Assembly (NCBI GenBank): GCA_016234485.1
Contig: JACRBL010000029.1
Span: forward strand, 62,001-126,000
Length of the DNA stretch: 64,000 nucleotides
From: Chloroflexota bacterium
Lineage (GTDB): Bacteria > Chloroflexota > Anaerolineae > Anaerolineales > Villigracilaceae
Direction of reading: 5' to 3'
The notes under the pieces are model-generated. The model did no database searches, had not been told where the DNA came from, and was given only the letters and a program-made list of their open reading frames with translations. Positions 62,071 to 64,000 of this stretch are shown here, one piece after another. A program made the translations under genes and the position numbers. Each line of letters begins with the position of its first letter. The first letter of the stretch is position 1.

Positions 62071-62214
62071 ATGGAACAGAAAGTTGATAACAAAAAGAAG
62101 ATCGTGAAGATAGTGATTTGGGCAGTGGTCATCCTCGCCTTGGTGGCGACCATGTACGTCATTGTCAGCAACGTTGACGGCTTGGAATTTATCAGGAAAC
62201 TCCACGGTGGATAG
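62071..62214 (+). CDS. Small single-helix membrane peptide 2 (KLHGG tail)
   Basis: 47 residues starting MEQKVDNKKKIVK; strong AAAAGGAGAATAAAA before the ATG. One helix (IVIWAVVILALVATMYVIV) then LEFIRKLHGG. The paralogy with peptide 1 covers the whole length. The hydrophobic sequence has drifted while the charged start and tail are kept, which suggests the ends are under selection. A terminator follows at once. Confidence 0.8.
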   Translation: MEQKVDNKKKIVKIVIWAVVILALVATMYVIVSNVDGLEFIRKLHGG

Positions 62215-62229
62215 CAGCTGACTCCAACA

Positions 62230-62261
62230 AAAAGAGTCTCTCTTGATGAGAGAGACTCTTT
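62230..62261 (+). terminator. Terminator of the ABC-FtsX-small-peptide operon
   Basis: Stem AAAGAGTCTCTCT / AGAGAGACTCTTT with a five-base loop. Confidence 0.88.
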
Positions 62262-62871
62262 CGTTGCGGGTGAATACTGCCATAGGTTATTTTACACCAC
62301 CCTGGGCGTATTCTGAATTTCGGCGGGGAAAGCGGGTGTGTCATAAATAATCGGGGAAGGGGGGTAAGATAGTGGGAGATAAGAAAGGAGGCAGCATGAA
62401 CAGAGAATAAACGAATAGATGATGCGCAAATGGGAATCGCTTCGGACTGGGTGGGCTTGTCCCTGCGGCGGGTTCTGGGTTTCGGGGGGCGTGTCCGTGG
62501 GGAGAAACCGTCCACGAATGAAAACCACGAATTGACCAACGGATGGGAAGCGGATAAACGGATGGAGGACAGTGAGTCGCTGAATCCGCTTATCCGTTAA
62601 ATATCCGCTGACCACCTGCGGCGGGTTGTGGGTTTTGGTGGGCGCGTCTGTGGGGGAAGCCGTCCACGAATGGAACCACGATGACGAATGGATGGCGCGC
62701 AAATGGAAGTCCACTTCGGGGTGGGGGAGGCTGTCCGTGCGGCGGGGTGTGGGTTTCGGCGGGCGCGTCTGTGAGGTGGGAGCCGTCCACGAATGAAAAC
62801 CACGAATTCACGAATGGACGGCGTGCAATTCGTGAATTCGTGAAAAATTCGTGGATGGTTTCGGTAGGACG
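62262..62871. repeat. Non-coding repeat mosaic
   Basis: About 600 bases without a credible gene. A unit of the form TGCGGCGGGT(T/G)(G/C)TGGGTTT(T/C)GG followed by GGGCG(C/T)GTC(T/C)GTG and CGTCCACGAATG recurs three times (near 62450, 62620 and 62740). Pieces reading ACCACGAATT and GAATTCGTGAA sit between them. The unit overlaps with the left half of family-B repeats, so it is probably a decayed relative. Confidence 0.75.
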
Positions 62872-63228
62872 CTATACAAATTCAAGGAAATGCGGGGGCG
62901 CGTAAAGTAGTCGCTTGCGCATGGGTTCGGGGGATTGGGTTTCGCACAGAACGCGCAGGCGTTTCATTGTCGCGGCAGATTCGAGCAGGAAGAATGGCTC
63001 TTTCAATGCGCCGATCTCTTTTGTCCACGCGGGCGGGGTTTGGTTGTTGCGCTGGGCGAGGAGTTCGGTCAGCGCAGCGCTGATGACAAGTAAGCGCGGG
63101 TCGGCGATGGATGGACGCGATAATTTGCTCCAATTAACTTTTGCGCGAGTCAAATCCTGCACGAGACTGCGTAATTGCAGATGATCGCGTTTCAAGGCAG
63201 CCTGCGCGAGTTGTTCAATTAGTTCCAT
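62872..63228 (-). CDS. Small helical protein paired with a nucleotidyltransferase
   Basis: 118 residues from ATG 63228 (MELIEQLAQAALKRD), preceded by GGGAG at seven bases, and overlapping the upstream nucleotidyltransferase gene by 14 bases. Helical throughout (LRSLVQDLTRAKVNWSKL, DPRLLVISAALTELLAQRN). I do not recognise the family. The tight overlap suggests a two-component unit in the style of nucleotidyltransferase toxin-antitoxin pairs. Confidence 0.65.
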   Translation of the reverse strand: MELIEQLAQAALKRDHLQLRSLVQDLTRAKVNWSKLSRPSIADPRLLVISAALTELLAQRNNQTPPAWTKEIGALKEPFFLLESAATMKRLRVLCETQSPEPMRKRLLYAPPHFLEFV

Positions 63229-63751
63229 ACAAGGACTCCCATAAATCCATAAAGGCATATTGCGCGGTCAATTCGTCGCCTTTGACCAGAAACGGTTCGA
63301 TACTTTGCCAGACATCATCGCGCTTGCGTCCGTGCCCAACTTCTTGCAGTAAACGTCGTGCGTCGGAGATGTCAATGTCATCGCGCCATGCGGAGAGTTT
63401 CATGGCAAGCAATTGCTCCAACGAAGGCGAGTGAGCTTCGATGCCAGGGGCTTGAAATATCACATCTCCTTTGCTGATGCCGACCAGATATCCTTTAGCG
63501 CCATCATTCAGCCAGTCTTCCGTCCATTCGAGTTCTTCCGCAACTTGCTTTGCCAGTTCTCGAACCAGGCGCGCTTCACGCGGTTGGAGAATGACCGCAT
63601 CCACATCACGCGTGGACGGACGCGCGTCGAATCGAAGGACCATCACAGCGCCGCCGACCAGCGTCAGTTGAATGTGAAGTCCCTTTGCCTGGGCGAGTTC
63701 GCCAAGACGCTTCAAACCTGCTTCAATTTCAGTCCGCGTGAAGGTTGCCAT
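63215..63751 (-). CDS. Nucleotidyltransferase-fold protein (DUF6036/AbiEii-like)
   Basis: 178 residues. N-terminal nucleotidyltransferase motifs: LVGGAVMVLRFDARPSTRDVDAVIL (GG then D-x-D). The helical part contains LEQLLAMKLSAWRDDIDISDARRLLQEV, a pattern common to DUF6036 and AbiEii/MNT-type proteins. Such proteins can be toxins that modify tRNA or partner proteins. The start at 63751 has no clear ribosome-binding site, and a repeat-B copy lies directly upstream. Confidence 0.8.
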   Translation of the reverse strand: MATFTRTEIEAGLKRLGELAQAKGLHIQLTLVGGAVMVLRFDARPSTRDVDAVILQPREARLVRELAKQVAEELEWTEDWLNDGAKGYLVGISKGDVIFQAPGIEAHSPSLEQLLAMKLSAWRDDIDISDARRLLQEVGHGRKRDDVWQSIEPFLVKGDELTAQYAFMDLWESLYGTN

Positions 63752-63764
63752 GCGGGTATTTTAC

Positions 63765-63985
63765 ACCACCCTGCGTGGATTCTGGGTTTCGATGGGCGCG
63801 TCTGTGGGGGCGGCTGTCCGTGTGGCGGGGTGTGGGTAAAACCCCCTCCGTCCTTCGGACACCTCCCCCAAATGCGACATGAATATTTTTGTTGACAAGA
63901 GTATCAACCCTGTCGCATTTGGGGGAGGCAGGTGAGGGTAGAGAGTTGCTTCGGGGTGGGGGAAGGCTGTCCGTGCAGCGGGAAA
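63765..63985. repeat. Dispersed repeat family B, copy 5
   Basis: Same core as the 57.3-57.7 kb copies (18-base stem, TTGTTGACAAGAG loop), with TTCGATGGGCGCGTC at its left. It runs to near the right edge of the window; the last 15 bases show nothing recognisable. Confidence 0.9.
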
Positions 63986-64000
63986 AGCCAGGTTAGTTCT

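Noticed and set aside
62190..62811. Several minus-strand frames of 68-140 residues in the repeat mosaic
   Set aside because: They translate the GGGCGCGTCTGTG/CGTCCACGAATG repeats (for example recurring RPPKPTTRRR) and have no start signals or domains.

Overview
The window reads like a chromosomal stretch of a GC-rich, genome-streamlined bacterium, most plausibly a Chloroflexota/Anaerolineae lineage. This is inferred from style only, because no rRNA or tRNA marker is present. Supporting signs are Thr/Pro-rich lipoproteins, LytR-CpsA-Psr and LysM envelope proteins, many sensor kinases, a separate mutase/epimerase propionate module, an ALDH16-type enzyme, and intergenic spaces full of short inverted repeats. 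I found no tRNA, rRNA, CRISPR array, intact insertion sequence or replication origin.

Layout. 1-4.8 kb: a partial Asp-box secreted protein, a chagasin-like lipoprotein, a receiver that has lost its phosphorylation site, and a NarL-type two-component pair. 4.9-7.8 kb: a SlyD tail remnant, an ATP-grasp protein, a DoxX/TetR divergent pair with visible operators, and a full SlyD. 8-11.4 kb: an FHA / receiver-kinase / PAS-kinase operon. 11.5-15.1 kb: a three-gene ABC-2 exporter. 15.3-21.2 kb: a dihaem cytochrome c, a membrane PAS protein, FolD, MtaB and a lipoprotein. 21.4-27.4 kb: a TPR protein diverging from a kinase-like protein without its His, then LysM and LCP proteins. 27.4-36.9 kb: a DUF5615/DUF433 pair, a lipoprotein, an integrase-fold protein without catalytic residues, TilS, methylmalonyl-CoA epimerase, a CoA-binding protein, the mutase and a beta-helix protein. 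37-43.1 kb: a radical-SAM locus (see below). 43.1-52.2 kb: a membrane sulfatase-like protein, two methyltransferases, a phosphatase, LepB, DeoC, a PIN module and ALDH16. 52.4-56.7 kb: an AT-rich two-gene insert. 56.7-64 kb: repeat-rich DNA carrying a DUF559 gene, a TetR/ABC-FtsX operon ending in two small paralogous membrane peptides, and a nucleotidyltransferase pair.

Two loci look like candidate undescribed systems. The first (52406-56669) is a membrane-anchored NACHT NTPase with HEAT repeats, followed after one base by an FtsH-like AAA+ protein that lacks the protease domain, has lost the aromatic pore residue and has swapped Walker-B acids. It is AT-rich, unlike its neighbours, and sits beside a block of repeats; it is probably a defence module. 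The second (37006-43119) contains a membrane protein ending in an alternating Cys-Ala tail, a PqqD-fused radical SAM/SPASM enzyme, a PAS protein, a C-terminally anchored membrane protein, and a second radical-SAM paralogue that has lost every cluster cysteine. The enzyme may modify the Cys-Ala tail, with the dead paralogue as a partner.

A recurring theme is catalytically dead paralogues: a receiver without Asp, a kinase without His, a recombinase without Tyr, a radical SAM protein without Cys, and the second domain of the ALDH. Another theme is dispersed palindromic repeats, which sit between genes and in a few cases inside reading frames.
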